Shown: positions 1-5,182, numbered from the stretch's first letter. The stretch is DNA of 7,764 bases from an uncultured Chloroflexota bacterium (GCA_937988705.1 CALKIA010000670.1:1-7764); one strand, 5' to 3'. Numbers and translations: made by a program. Notes: generated by a model not told the origin, from the sequence alone.

Positions 1-16
1 AGGGAGGGGAGAAAGA
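1..16 (+). repeat. Family A palindromic repeat, 3' tail only (cut by window edge)
   Basis: The window opens in the G-rich right arm and purine tail of a family A element (AGGGAGGGGAGAAAGA). This matches the right arm of the copies at 66-107 and 2314-2356. The left arm lies outside the window. Confidence 0.6.
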
Positions 17-65
17 CAGCGGCTCTGCAGGCCAGCGATTTACGGAGACGGGTGAAAATAGCTAA

Positions 66-107
66 CCTCACCCCCCAGCCCCCTCTCCCAAGGGAGAGGG
101 GAGCAAG
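66..107 (+). repeat. Family A palindromic repeat, copy 1
   Basis: This is a full element: CCTCACCCCCCAG, left arm CCCCCTCTCC, centre CAAG, right arm GGAGAGGGG, then the tail AGCAAGA. The arms pair perfectly over 9 bp with a 4-base loop, so RNA or single-stranded DNA from it should form a strong hairpin. No T-run follows, so it is not a canonical terminator. Confidence 0.9.
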
Positions 108-117
108 ATATAGAAGC

Positions 118-141
118 GGACGCGATAAATCGCGTCCCTAC
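118..141. repeat. Family B palindromic repeat, copy 1
   Basis: GGACGCGA (118-125) and TCGCGTCC (130-137) form a perfect inverted repeat around TAAA, followed by CTAC (138-141). The same plan, GGAC-n-GTCC-CTAC, recurs at 258-281 and 5317-5340. A close relative with one arm substitution lies at 1755-1774. Confidence 0.8.
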
Positions 142-185
142 AATTTACGTATGCATGATATTCATAGATGGGCGGCATGCGCGTG

Positions 186-230
186 CAGCCCCCCAACCCC
201 TCTCCCACACAAGCGGGGAGAGGGGAGAAA
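186..230 (+). repeat. Family A palindromic repeat, copy 2 (enlarged loop)
   Basis: The left arm CCCCTCTCCC and right arm GGGAGAGGGG pair fully, but the loop is expanded to about 7-8 bases (ACACAAGC) instead of the usual CAAG. The tail is AGAAAAACA. Arms kept while the loop drifts suggest that the hairpin itself is what is conserved. Confidence 0.85.
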
Positions 231-257
231 AACAGTCATTTACGGCCGCTGCAAAAC

Positions 258-281
258 GGACAGCGCCTGCGCTGTCCCTAC
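258..281. repeat. Family B palindromic repeat, copy 2
   Basis: GGACAGCGC (258-266) and GCGCTGTCC (269-277) are perfect inverted arms around CT, followed by CTAC (278-281) and TTA. The arm sequence differs from copy 1 but stays self-complementary. This is compensatory change around fixed GGAC/GTCC ends. Confidence 0.8.
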
Positions 282-349
282 TTATATGAGGTTCAACTAT
301 CAGCTCCTCAGTCCTCGTTGAACAGACGGGGAGGCAAGGTCAAACCCCA

Positions 350-1480
350 ATGGCAAGCATCGGAATTGACTACACAGCGGCCTATGAGCAAGGCGGCGGC
401 ATTGGGCGCTACGTGCGCGAACTGGTCACGGCGCTGGCGCAACTCGACACGACGACGGAGTATCGCCTGTTCGTGAGCGGGGTCAAGGCACAGAAGCCGC
501 TCCCCCCCCTGCCCGGCGCAAATTTCACGTGGCGCGGCACGGCGATCACGCCGCTGTGGTTAGCGCGACTGTGGCAGCGCGCACAGATCCCGCTCAACGT
601 AGAGACGTTCACGGGACGGGTTGACCTGTACCATGCGACGGATTTCACCCTGCCCCCGACCCGATTTAAGACACGCACGCTGCTCACCGTGCATGATTTA
701 TCGTTTGTACGCGTCCCGGAAGCGGCGAGTCCGGCGCTGAAGGCGTATCTGGATGCGGTCGTGCCGCGCTCGGTGCGGCGCGCCGATCATGTGCTGGCGG
801 ATTCGCAGGCAACGAAAGACGATTTGATCGCACTGTACAACACCCCCGCCGAGAAGATCACGGTGCTGCTGAGCGGCGTTGATGCCCGCTTTAAGCGCAC
901 GGAAACGCCGGCGATCCGCGCAAAGTATCAGATACCGGAGCGGCCGTACATTCTGTCGGTGGGGACGGTGCAGCCGCGCAAGAATTACATCCGGCTGATC
1001 ACGGCGCTGGCGGCGCTGCGCGCGTCCGGTCATGATGTGGGGCTGGTGATCGTGGGCGGCAAAGGCTGGCTAGAAGACCCGATTTACGAGGCGATCCGGT
1101 CGACGGGCATGACCGACTATGTGCACATGACGGGCTTTGCCGACGATGCCGACTTACCCGCGCTGTATAGTCAGGCGCTGATCACGGCGCTGCCGTCGCT
1201 GTATGAGGGATTCGGCATTCCGGTGCTGGAGTCGATGGCGTGCGGAACGCCCGTGCTCACGTCGAACGTGTCGTCGCTGCCGGAAGTGGCGGGCGACGCG
1301 GCGATCATGGTCGCGCCGAACGATCAGGATGCGATCACAGGGGCGCTGGAGCAGATGATCACGGATGCGGCGCTGCGGGCGGATTTGTCACGGCGCGGGT
1401 TGGAACGCGCGCAGATGTTCACGTGGGCGGCGGCAGCGCGGCAGTTGGCGGGCGTGTATGCGGGGATGCTTAAGGGATAA
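350..1480 (+). CDS. GT4-family (GT-B fold) glycosyltransferase
   Basis: This is a 376-residue retaining-type glycosyltransferase that should move a sugar from a nucleotide-sugar donor to a lipid, polysaccharide or other acceptor at the cytoplasmic face of the membrane. The N-terminal acceptor domain has the glycine-rich loop GGGIGRY at residues 15-21 and VHDLS at 114-118. The C-terminal donor domain opens with SVGTVQPRKN at 203-212, whose Arg-Lys pair normally contacts the donor phosphates. The GT4 E-x7-E signature follows at Glu286 and Glu294 within YEGFGIPVLESMACGTPV. Length is typical of the family. The ATG at 350 is preceded by AAGGT nine bases upstream and places the glycine loop at the usual distance from the N terminus. 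No sugar-pathway neighbour narrows donor or acceptor; mannosyl- or glucosyltransferase is possible. It is flanked on both sides by repeat clusters and appears transcribed alone. Confidence 0.93.
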   Translation: MASIGIDYTAAYEQGGGIGRYVRELVTALAQLDTTTEYRLFVSGVKAQKPLPPLPGANFTWRGTAITPLWLARLWQRAQIPLNVETFTGRVDLYHATDFTLPPTRFKTRTLLTVHDLSFVRVPEAASPALKAYLDAVVPRSVRRADHVLADSQATKDDLIALYNTPAEKITVLLSGVDARFKRTETPAIRAKYQIPERPYILSVGTVQPRKNYIRLITALAALRASGHDVGLVIVGGKGWLEDPIYEAIRSTGMTDYVHMTGFADDADLPALYSQALITALPSLYEGFGIPVLESMACGTPVLTSNVSSLPEVAGDAAIMVAPNDQDAITGALEQMITDAALRADLSRRGLERAQMFTWAAAARQLAGVYAGMLKG

Positions 1481-1486
1481 ACCAAG

Positions 1487-1506
1487 CCCTTGCCTCTGGC
1501 ACAGGG
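1487..1506 (+). other. Stem-loop after glycosyltransferase stop
   Basis: CCCT-TGCC (1487-1494) pairs with GGCA-AGGG (1498-1506) across a TCT loop, with one bulged C. It starts 7 bases after the stop codon. There is no downstream T-run, so intrinsic termination is doubtful; it may be an RNA 3'-end stabiliser or chance. Confidence 0.35.
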
Positions 1507-1525
1507 TGTGGTGAGGAAAAGATGG

Positions 1526-1665
1526 CCTCACCCCCGGCCCCTCTCCCAAGGGCGAGGGGAGAGAGACTATACTGGGCAGCAGACCGAAAAGATCACCTCA
1601 CCCCCGGCCCCTCTCCCAAGGGAGAGGGGAGAAAGACCATATCGGGCGGCAGACGGGGGGCGAGG
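1526..1665 (+). repeat. 70-bp tandem duplication carrying two family A repeats
   Basis: Two units, 1526-1595 and 1596-1665, each begin with CCTCACCCCCGG and contain a full family A palindrome followed by a related 24-base flank (GGGCAGCAGAC versus GGGCGGCAGAC). The flanks differ at about 5 of 24 positions, so the duplication is not recent. The first unit carries GGGCGAGGGG in its right arm, a T/C mismatch in the stem; the second has the perfect GGGAGAGGGG. Confidence 0.75.
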
Positions 1666-1692
1666 CAAGCAGGTGTTGAAAAAGGTCATTTT

Positions 1693-1736
1693 CCACCCCA
1701 TCCCCGGCCCCTCTCCCAAGGGAGAGGGGAGCCAAG
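1693..1736 (+). repeat. Family A palindromic repeat
   Basis: The element begins CCACCCCATCCCCGG, a variant leader with a T inside the C-run. It has perfect CCCCTCTCC/GGAGAGGGG arms and the tail AGCCAAG. It is the third family A copy in this spacer. Confidence 0.85.
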
Positions 1737-1754
1737 CGGAGTTAGTCTTCGGAG

Positions 1755-1774
1755 GGACGCGATAAATGGCGTCC
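1755..1774. repeat. Family B palindromic repeat, diverged copy
   Basis: GGACGC (1755-1760) and GCGTCC (1769-1774) flank GATAAATG. Compared with the copy at 118-137, one C-to-G change shortens the stem from 8 to 6 bp. The trailing CTAC is replaced by GAAT. Confidence 0.6.
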
Positions 1775-1821
1775 GAATGTGCGCAGCGCTTTCTTAAGCC
1801 GCCGGGCAGATTATCCCCATA

Positions 1822-1827
1822 TATAAT
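1822..1827 (+). promoter_or_regulatory. Candidate -10 box for the 1866 gene
   Basis: A perfect TATAAT lies 38 bases upstream of the ATG at 1866, in an AT-rich patch that stands out from the GC-rich surroundings. No recognisable -35 hexamer lies 16-18 bases upstream. The call therefore rests on the -10 match and the context alone. Confidence 0.35.
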
Positions 1828-1865
1828 CCCATACATGAGCATTGTAATCATTTCAAGGAAGCTTC

Positions 1866-2273
1866 ATGTCGCGCAGATTCGTCATTGACCCAAACAAAGC
1901 GTTCTATATTTTCGACACGGCAGGCGACTGGCAGGCCACCAAGCTCGGCGAGTACATTTTCGACGGGCGCGGCGACTATATCGGCTTCGTACGCAATGAG
2001 CAGTACGACGTGTATACCAAGTACGGCGAATGGATCGGCAACCTGTTCCCCGATGGGCGCATCGTCCGCAAGCGCAGCGCTAAGCGCCCGCCCCTGCTCA
2101 CCGCGCATGAACTCCCGGAAAAACCCCCGAAGACCAAAATGCCCGGCCGCTCCCCCCTGCCCCCGATCAGCGGCGATCTCGGCTATGACAAAATCGATGT
2201 GCTAGAATGGGATCCGGATATCTTCAAGCGCGTCTCGGATCTCGCGCCAGATGCGGGCGAAGAAAACGCCTAA
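1866..2273 (+). CDS. Small protein with repeated beta-strand units (possible 4-fold beta-flower type)
   Basis: This is a 135-residue soluble protein of unknown function. Residues 12-70 contain a repeated unit, an aromatic/hydrophobic strand followed by x-x-G-[DE]-[WY]. It appears as FYIFDTAGDW (13-22), EYIFDGRGDYIGFV (29-42) and YDVYTKYGEWIGNLFPDG (48-64), ending in the basic stretch RIVRKR (65-70). This resembles the bacterial '4-fold beta-flower' small-domain proteins, but I cannot confirm that without a profile search. Residues 74-100 are Pro/Lys-rich and probably a disordered linker. Residues 107-135 are acidic and end in EENA. There is no signal peptide or membrane segment. The ATG at 1866 has AAGGAAG 4-5 bases upstream. 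It stands alone between repeat-bearing spacers, so context gives no function. Confidence 0.8.
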   Translation: MSRRFVIDPNKAFYIFDTAGDWQATKLGEYIFDGRGDYIGFVRNEQYDVYTKYGEWIGNLFPDGRIVRKRSAKRPPLLTAHELPEKPPKTKMPGRSPLPPISGDLGYDKIDVLEWDPDIFKRVSDLAPDAGEENA

Positions 2274-2313
2274 GCCAGTCGGCGTGCAAAGTTAGCTCCA
2301 ACACGTAAGATCT

Positions 2314-2356
2314 GACCCCACCCCCAGCCCCTCCCCGAATTCAGGGAGGGGAGCAA
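2314..2356 (+). repeat. Family A palindromic repeat, variant arms
   Basis: The leader CCCCACCCCCAG is followed by CCCCTCCC (left) and GGGAGGGG (right) around a GAATTC-containing loop. The internal CT/AG step present in other copies is missing from both arms. That keeps an 8-bp perfect stem and is a compensatory change. Confidence 0.8.
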
Positions 2357-2368
2357 ACAATGTTCGCA

Positions 2369-2427
2369 GCGGCAGACAGCCGCAGGGTGGACGCATCAGG
2401 CAGTTGGAATAGCTGCGCGTCCGTTTT
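2369..2427 (+). terminator. Two adjacent stem-loops, possible terminator of the 1866 gene
   Basis: GCGGC (2369-2373) pairs with GCCGC (2379-2383). A second structure pairs GGACGC (2389-2394) with GCGTCC (2417-2422) and, inside it, GCAG (2400-2403) with CTGC (2413-2416), leaving a bulged ATCAG. It is followed by GTTTTGG. The T-run is only four bases, so termination is plausible but weak. The GGAC/GTCC ends also recall family B. Confidence 0.35.
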
Positions 2428-2487
2428 GGCCGGAAGTCTGAAACTGTCAATAACCCGCAGCCAAAAGCGGAATAGGAGAGCAGCCGA

Positions 2488-2979
2488 GTGGAGCGCACGC
2501 GCAAGAAAGTCGCGGATTCCCGGTTTACGCTGAGCGCGTTGATGGGGCCGCAAGATGCGAATGGACACGGCAACGTGCATGGCGGCGTGATCATGCGGAT
2601 GGTGGATGAGGCGGGCGCACTGGTCGCCATGCGGCACGCGAATCGCCCCGTGGTGACGGTCGCCATCGACAGCATGACGTTTGAAGAGCCGATTCTGCTG
2701 GGCATGCTGGTGATGTGCAACGCCGAACTGACGTATGTCGGGCGGACGAGCATGGAAACGCGGGTCGAGGTCGTCACCGAACACCCGCTGCACGGCACCT
2801 CTAAGACGACGAACATCGCGTATCTGGTGTATGTCGCACTGGATGAGGCCGGGCGTCCCGCCATCGTCCCCGAAGTCGAATTTGTCAGCGAGGAAGAAGT
2901 CGCGCGGGCGGAACGGGCGAAAGCGCGGCAGGAATTCCGCAAGCAGCAACGCGCCAGCGAAAAGCGCTCTCATGACTGA
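2488..2979 (+). CDS. Hotdog-fold acyl-CoA thioesterase
   Basis: This 163-residue cytosolic enzyme is expected to hydrolyse acyl-CoA thioesters to free acid and CoA, and resembles the YciA/BACH acyl-CoA hydrolase group. The hotdog signature NVHGGVIMRMVDEAGA spans residues 29-44, with the likely catalytic Asp40 on the central helix. SMTFEEPILLGMLV (62-75) and TYVGRTSMETRVEV (82-95) are the typical following strands. The C-terminal 30 residues are charged and helical (EEEVARAERAKARQEF), beyond the core fold. The start is GTG at 2488, supported by AGGAG (2474-2478) nine bases upstream. Its stop overlaps the start of the AAA+ gene by 8 bases, indicating one transcript and coupled translation. The substrate cannot be told from sequence. 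A link to acyl carrier protein, encoded further along on the other strand, is only suggestive. Confidence 0.88.
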   Translation: MERTRKKVADSRFTLSALMGPQDANGHGNVHGGVIMRMVDEAGALVAMRHANRPVVTVAIDSMTFEEPILLGMLVMCNAELTYVGRTSMETRVEVVTEHPLHGTSKTTNIAYLVYVALDEAGRPAIVPEVEFVSEEEVARAERAKARQEFRKQQRASEKRSHD

Positions 2980-4147
2980 CGATCAGTTTCTCCCCGATCT
3001 CGAAGGCACGGGCGCGTCCACGCTGCTGCGCATCCTGAATCAAGCGGGGGCGCGGCGCGTGCTGTCGGCGAAAGCGCCGGAACTCGGCCTCGCGGATGCG
3101 CGCCCCTACCCGTTCACGGCGGTCGTCGGACAGTATGAAATGCGGGTGGCGTTGATGCTGGCGGTGATCAATCCGGCCATCGGCGGGGTGCTGCTGATCG
3201 GGCCACGCGGCACAGGCAAGACCACTGCTGTCCGCAGCCTGACCGACATCCTGCCGGATGTCGAGGTCAGCGACTGCGAAGATGGCGCCCTCCCCTATGA
3301 GATGCAAAGTGAGAATGCGAAGTATCTGTACCCCGACTGCTGGGAAAAGTTCCAAGCGGGCGAGGCAATTTCGCATTACGAAGCGGTCAAGCTGGTCGAA
3401 CTGCCGCTCAACGCGCGGCTAGACGATGTGGTCGGCGGTATCAACGAGCGCATCGCCGTACAGCAGAACAAAATCCGGCTGGAGCGCGGGATACTGGCGC
3501 GCGCGGATAACAATCTCCTGTACATCGACGAGGTTAACCTGCTGAACGATGAGATCGTCGATGCGATTCTCGATGCGGCGGCGGCGGGCAGCTATACCGT
3601 ACGGCGCGGCGCGATGGCGGGCACATACCGCTCACGCTTCGTGCTGATCGGGTCGATGAACCCGGAAGAAGGACGCTTGCGGCCGCAAATCATGGATCGC
3701 TTTGGGCTGCGGGTGAACGTGCGCGGTCTGATGGACACGGAAGAACGACTCGAAGTGTATCAACGGGTGCGAACGTATCGCCAAAACCCAAATTCGTTTG
3801 TACGCCAGTGGGAAGAAGAGACCGGGATCGTGCGGGAAGAGATTCTCATGGCGCGCGACCGTCTGCAAAAGACGACACTGGCCGAAGACGCGATCACGTT
3901 GGGATTGCGGTTGGTCAACGAACTGGACATCGACTCGCACCGCGCCGAATACACCATGTTCGAAGCGGCGCGCGCCCATGCAGCGTCAGACAGCCGCGAG
4001 ATCGCCAATGTGGACGATATCCGCGCGGTTGCCCCAATGGCGCTGCGACAGCGACGCAGCGAATTCATGGTGAATTTCTTCGAAGCGCAGAAGGCGGAAG
4101 ATGATCAAATTCGCCAACGGATTGATAACCTCGTAGCCCAAGGATAA
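2972..4147 (+). CDS. ChlI/BchI-type AAA+ ATPase (magnesium chelatase subunit I family)
   Basis: This 391-residue ATPase belongs to the magnesium chelatase I subunit family. Seen in order: a YPFTAVVGQ entry (46-54), Walker A GPRGTGKT (77-84), Walker B LLYIDEVNLL (182-191), sensor 1 GSMNPEEG (227-234) directly followed by PQIMDRFGL with the arginine-finger candidate Arg243, and a helical lid with a sensor 2 candidate Arg324 in DSHRAEYTMFEAARAHA. In chlorophyll makers this subunit forms ATP-driven rings with ChlD to load Mg into protoporphyrin with ChlH. Neither ChlD nor ChlH is next to it, so it may serve another metal-insertion or MoxR-like remodelling task. I chose ATG 2972 because it overlaps the thioesterase stop by 8 bases and removes a Ser/Arg-rich, out-of-frame extension. 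There is no clear ribosome-binding site, consistent with translational coupling. Confidence 0.92.
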   Translation: MTDDQFLPDLEGTGASTLLRILNQAGARRVLSAKAPELGLADARPYPFTAVVGQYEMRVALMLAVINPAIGGVLLIGPRGTGKTTAVRSLTDILPDVEVSDCEDGALPYEMQSENAKYLYPDCWEKFQAGEAISHYEAVKLVELPLNARLDDVVGGINERIAVQQNKIRLERGILARADNNLLYIDEVNLLNDEIVDAILDAAAAGSYTVRRGAMAGTYRSRFVLIGSMNPEEGRLRPQIMDRFGLRVNVRGLMDTEERLEVYQRVRTYRQNPNSFVRQWEEETGIVREEILMARDRLQKTTLAEDAITLGLRLVNELDIDSHRAEYTMFEAARAHAASDSREIANVDDIRAVAPMALRQRRSEFMVNFFEAQKAEDDQIRQRIDNLVAQG

Positions 4148-4152
4148 GCAGC

Positions 4153-4857
4153 ATGCGCCTCCGATTCTGGCTGTTGATCGCCGTGATGCTCGTCTGCTAC
4201 GCGCTGCCGTGGGTGATCAATCCCGGCGTGAGTCTGACGCTCGGCGGGTATGATCTCGGCGAATGGGCGAGTCTGCATGAGGCAGTGCGCGGAGAGCAAC
4301 CGCCTCTGCTGACGAGCTTTTTGCTGCGCTTGCCGCTGGCGCTGGTCGCGGTGCTGATTGGTTGGGGGGCTCAACCTCACCCCCCGGCCACAGCGCAACC
4401 TCACCCCCCAGCCCCCTCTCCTAAAGGCGAGGGGGTGAAAAAATCAGCCTCACCCCCCAACCCCCTCTCCCAAGGACGAGGGGGGGTGAAAAGATGGGTG
4501 CTGCCGGTGGTGGCGATTCTGTTGATCACGGCGGCGCTGCTGCCGCCGCTGGAAATTCTGGATTCGCCGAACGACCCGAATTACCAGCAGCAGGCGCTGG
4601 TGGCGGGCATTGCGCTGGTCGGCGGGTTGATCGGCGTGAGCGGCATAGTGCAACGAGTCGCAACGGTCGTCATGGTGGGGATCGGTGTAGTGGGCGCAGC
4701 GGCGATCGTTGGCGGGTTGGGCAAAGCGTACAGTCTGATGCAGGGGTTCAGTCTGCCGGTCAGTGTGGGGACGGGCGGGGTACTGCTGGCGGGGCTGTTT
4801 GCGATGGTCGCGGTGGGTGCGGCGATCCGGTGGTGGGGGGATAGGCGAGCGGGGTAA
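4153..4857 (+). CDS. Polytopic membrane protein with in-frame repeat insertion
   Basis: This 234-residue integral membrane protein has about six predicted helices: near residues 3-21, 54-71, 115-131, 147-165, 168-189 and 205-225. I do not recognise the family. Residues 73-113 are unlike the rest, a Pro/Gly/Lys-rich, non-membrane stretch (PHPPAPSPKGEG, then SPPNPLSQGRG) translated from one partial and two full family A repeats. By the positive-inside rule (MRLR at the start, KGEGVKK and GVKR in the insert, RWWGDRRAG at the end) the insert would lie in a cytoplasmic loop between helices 2 and 3. ATG 4153 lies 5 bases after the ATPase stop, with AAGGA (4140-4144) as ribosome-binding site, so it belongs to the same operon. 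It might anchor or partner the AAA+ ATPase, but that is a guess from position. Confidence 0.8.
   Translation: MRLRFWLLIAVMLVCYALPWVINPGVSLTLGGYDLGEWASLHEAVRGEQPPLLTSFLLRLPLALVAVLIGWGAQPHPPATAQPHPPAPSPKGEGVKKSASPPNPLSQGRGGVKRWVLPVVAILLITAALLPPLEILDSPNDPNYQQQALVAGIALVGGLIGVSGIVQRVATVVMVGIGVVGAAAIVGGLGKAYSLMQGFSLPVSVGTGGVLLAGLFAMVAVGAAIRWWGDRRAG
4369..4497 (+). repeat. In-gene family A repeats (one partial, two full) inside the membrane protein gene
   Basis: A partial copy (4375 to about 4388) is followed by full copies at 4399-4440 and 4448-4497. The arms carry mismatches: CCCCCTCTCC/GGCGAGGGGG in the first and CCCCTCTCC/GGACGAGGGG in the second. The tails GTGAAAAAA and GTGAAAAGATGG match the purine tails of intergenic copies. 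The two full copies are read in different codon phases, yet the host frame stays open throughout. Confidence 0.9.
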
Positions 4858-4866
4858 GAGAGTCAA

Positions 4867-4910
4867 CCTCACCCCCGGCTCCTCTCCCAAGGGAGAGGGG
4901 AGAAAGATGG
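4867..4910 (+). repeat. Family A palindromic repeat
   Basis: This is a full copy with leader CCTCACCCCCGG, arms CCTCTCC/GGAGAGG (one C-to-T change in the outer left arm, giving GCTCCTCTCC) and the tail AGAAAGATGG. It begins 9 bases after the membrane protein stop codon. Confidence 0.85.
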
Positions 4911-4959
4911 CCTCGCAGCGGAGATGCGGACGCCTAAAAGTAAGGCGGGGAGAAGATCG

Positions 4960-5001
4960 CCTCACCCCCGGCCCCTCTCCCTTGGGAGAGGGGAGAAAGA
5001 C
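4960..5001 (+). repeat. Family A palindromic repeat with inverted centre
   Basis: The arms CCCCTCTCC/GGAGAGGGG are perfect, but the centre reads CTTG where most copies read CAAG. This is as if the loop had flipped. Tail: AGAAAGACGGG. Confidence 0.85.
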
Positions 5002-5036
5002 GGGATCGAGGTGGGGATGTCAGCATAAGCGGAAAA

Positions 5037-5086
5037 TCCACCCCACCCCCGACCCCTTTCCCAAGGGCGAGGGGAGCAAGATGGGA
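5037..5086 (+). repeat. Family A palindromic repeat, diverged arms
   Basis: The leader CCACCCCACCCCCGA is followed by CCCCTTTCC and GGCGAGGGG, giving internal mismatches in the stem, then the tail AGCAAGATGGG. The tail is better conserved than the stem centre. Confidence 0.8.
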
Positions 5087-5133
5087 TCGCCGTGAGGGAC
5101 GCGGACGCCTTAAGGTAAGGCTGAAAAAGATCA

Positions 5134-5179
5134 CCTCACCCCCGCCCCTCTCCCAAGGGCGAGGGGAGCAAGATGGGAT
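5134..5179 (+). repeat. Family A palindromic repeat
   Basis: The leader CCTCACCCCCG is one or two bases shorter than usual. The arms are CCCCTCTCC/GGCGAGGGG with one mismatch, and the tail is AGCAAGATGGG. It is the last family A copy before the acyl carrier protein gene. Confidence 0.85.
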
Positions 5180-5182
5180 TGC

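Larger units (their letters stand above)
1..349. other. Repeat-rich non-coding region upstream of the glycosyltransferase
   Basis: No convincing gene is visible here. The region holds the tail of a family A repeat (about 1-16), two full family A copies (66-107 and 186-230) and two family B palindromes (118-141 and 258-281). Open frames crossing it translate the repeats into Pro/Arg-rich, low-complexity peptides with no family resemblance. The ribosome-binding site of the next gene lies at its right end (GGGGAGG at 328-334, AAGGT at 336-340). I could not identify a convincing promoter. Confidence 0.7.
1481..1865. other. Repeat-rich spacer between glycosyltransferase and small-protein genes
   Basis: No gene is supported. 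The spacer holds a small stem-loop just after the stop codon, three family A repeats (two in a 70-bp tandem), a family B variant at 1755-1774, a TATAAT box at 1822-1827 and the AAGGAAG ribosome-binding site (1855-1861) of the next gene. Long open frames on both strands here read through the repeats and encode Pro/Gly/Arg-rich peptides only. Confidence 0.7.
4926..5175 (+). repeat. Composite duplication, about 175-bp period, each unit with a family A repeat
   Basis: GCGGACGCCT begins at 4926 and again at 5101, each followed within about 35-40 bases by GTAAGGC, AAGATC and a family A element (from 4960 and from 5134). In the second unit GCCTTA (5107-5112) pairs with TAAGGC (5116-5121). So a block larger than the palindrome alone was copied. 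Confidence 0.6.

Noticed and set aside
66..107. Family A hairpins as classical rho-independent terminators
   Set aside because: Stems are strong, but the downstream tail is purine-rich on the + strand and no T-run follows on either strand.
52..476. Open frames 52-321 and 168-476 as small genes
   Set aside because: Both mostly translate family A and B repeats (LTPQPPLPRERG and similar), and the second runs into the glycosyltransferase gene out of frame. No ribosome-binding site or family resemblance supports them.
1490..1851. Three overlapping open frames on both strands in the spacer
   Set aside because: They are different readings of the same three family A repeats, which lack stops in five of six frames.
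2426..2454. Promoter TTGGCC-17-AATAAC before the thioesterase gene
   Set aside because: Both hexamers match consensus poorly, with no supporting context beyond position, so it is not listed as a feature.
2735..2971. N-terminal extension of the ChlI-type ATPase
   Set aside because: Upstream in-frame sequence is out-of-phase thioesterase coding DNA, rich in Ser and Arg. The overlap start ATG 2972 gives a normal-length family member.
2972..4147. Evidence that the organism is phototrophic
   Set aside because: A single ChlI-family ATPase without BchD, BchH or other pigment genes in the window does not show bacteriochlorophyll synthesis.
4494..4844. 116-codon frame starting at the repeat-tail ATG
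   Set aside because: Its product is a Gly/Arg-rich frameshifted reading of the membrane protein. The other frame gives coherent transmembrane helices.
66..5179. CRISPR array
   Set aside because: The repeats are diverged, irregularly spaced and scattered between and within genes. There are no uniform spacers and no cas genes.
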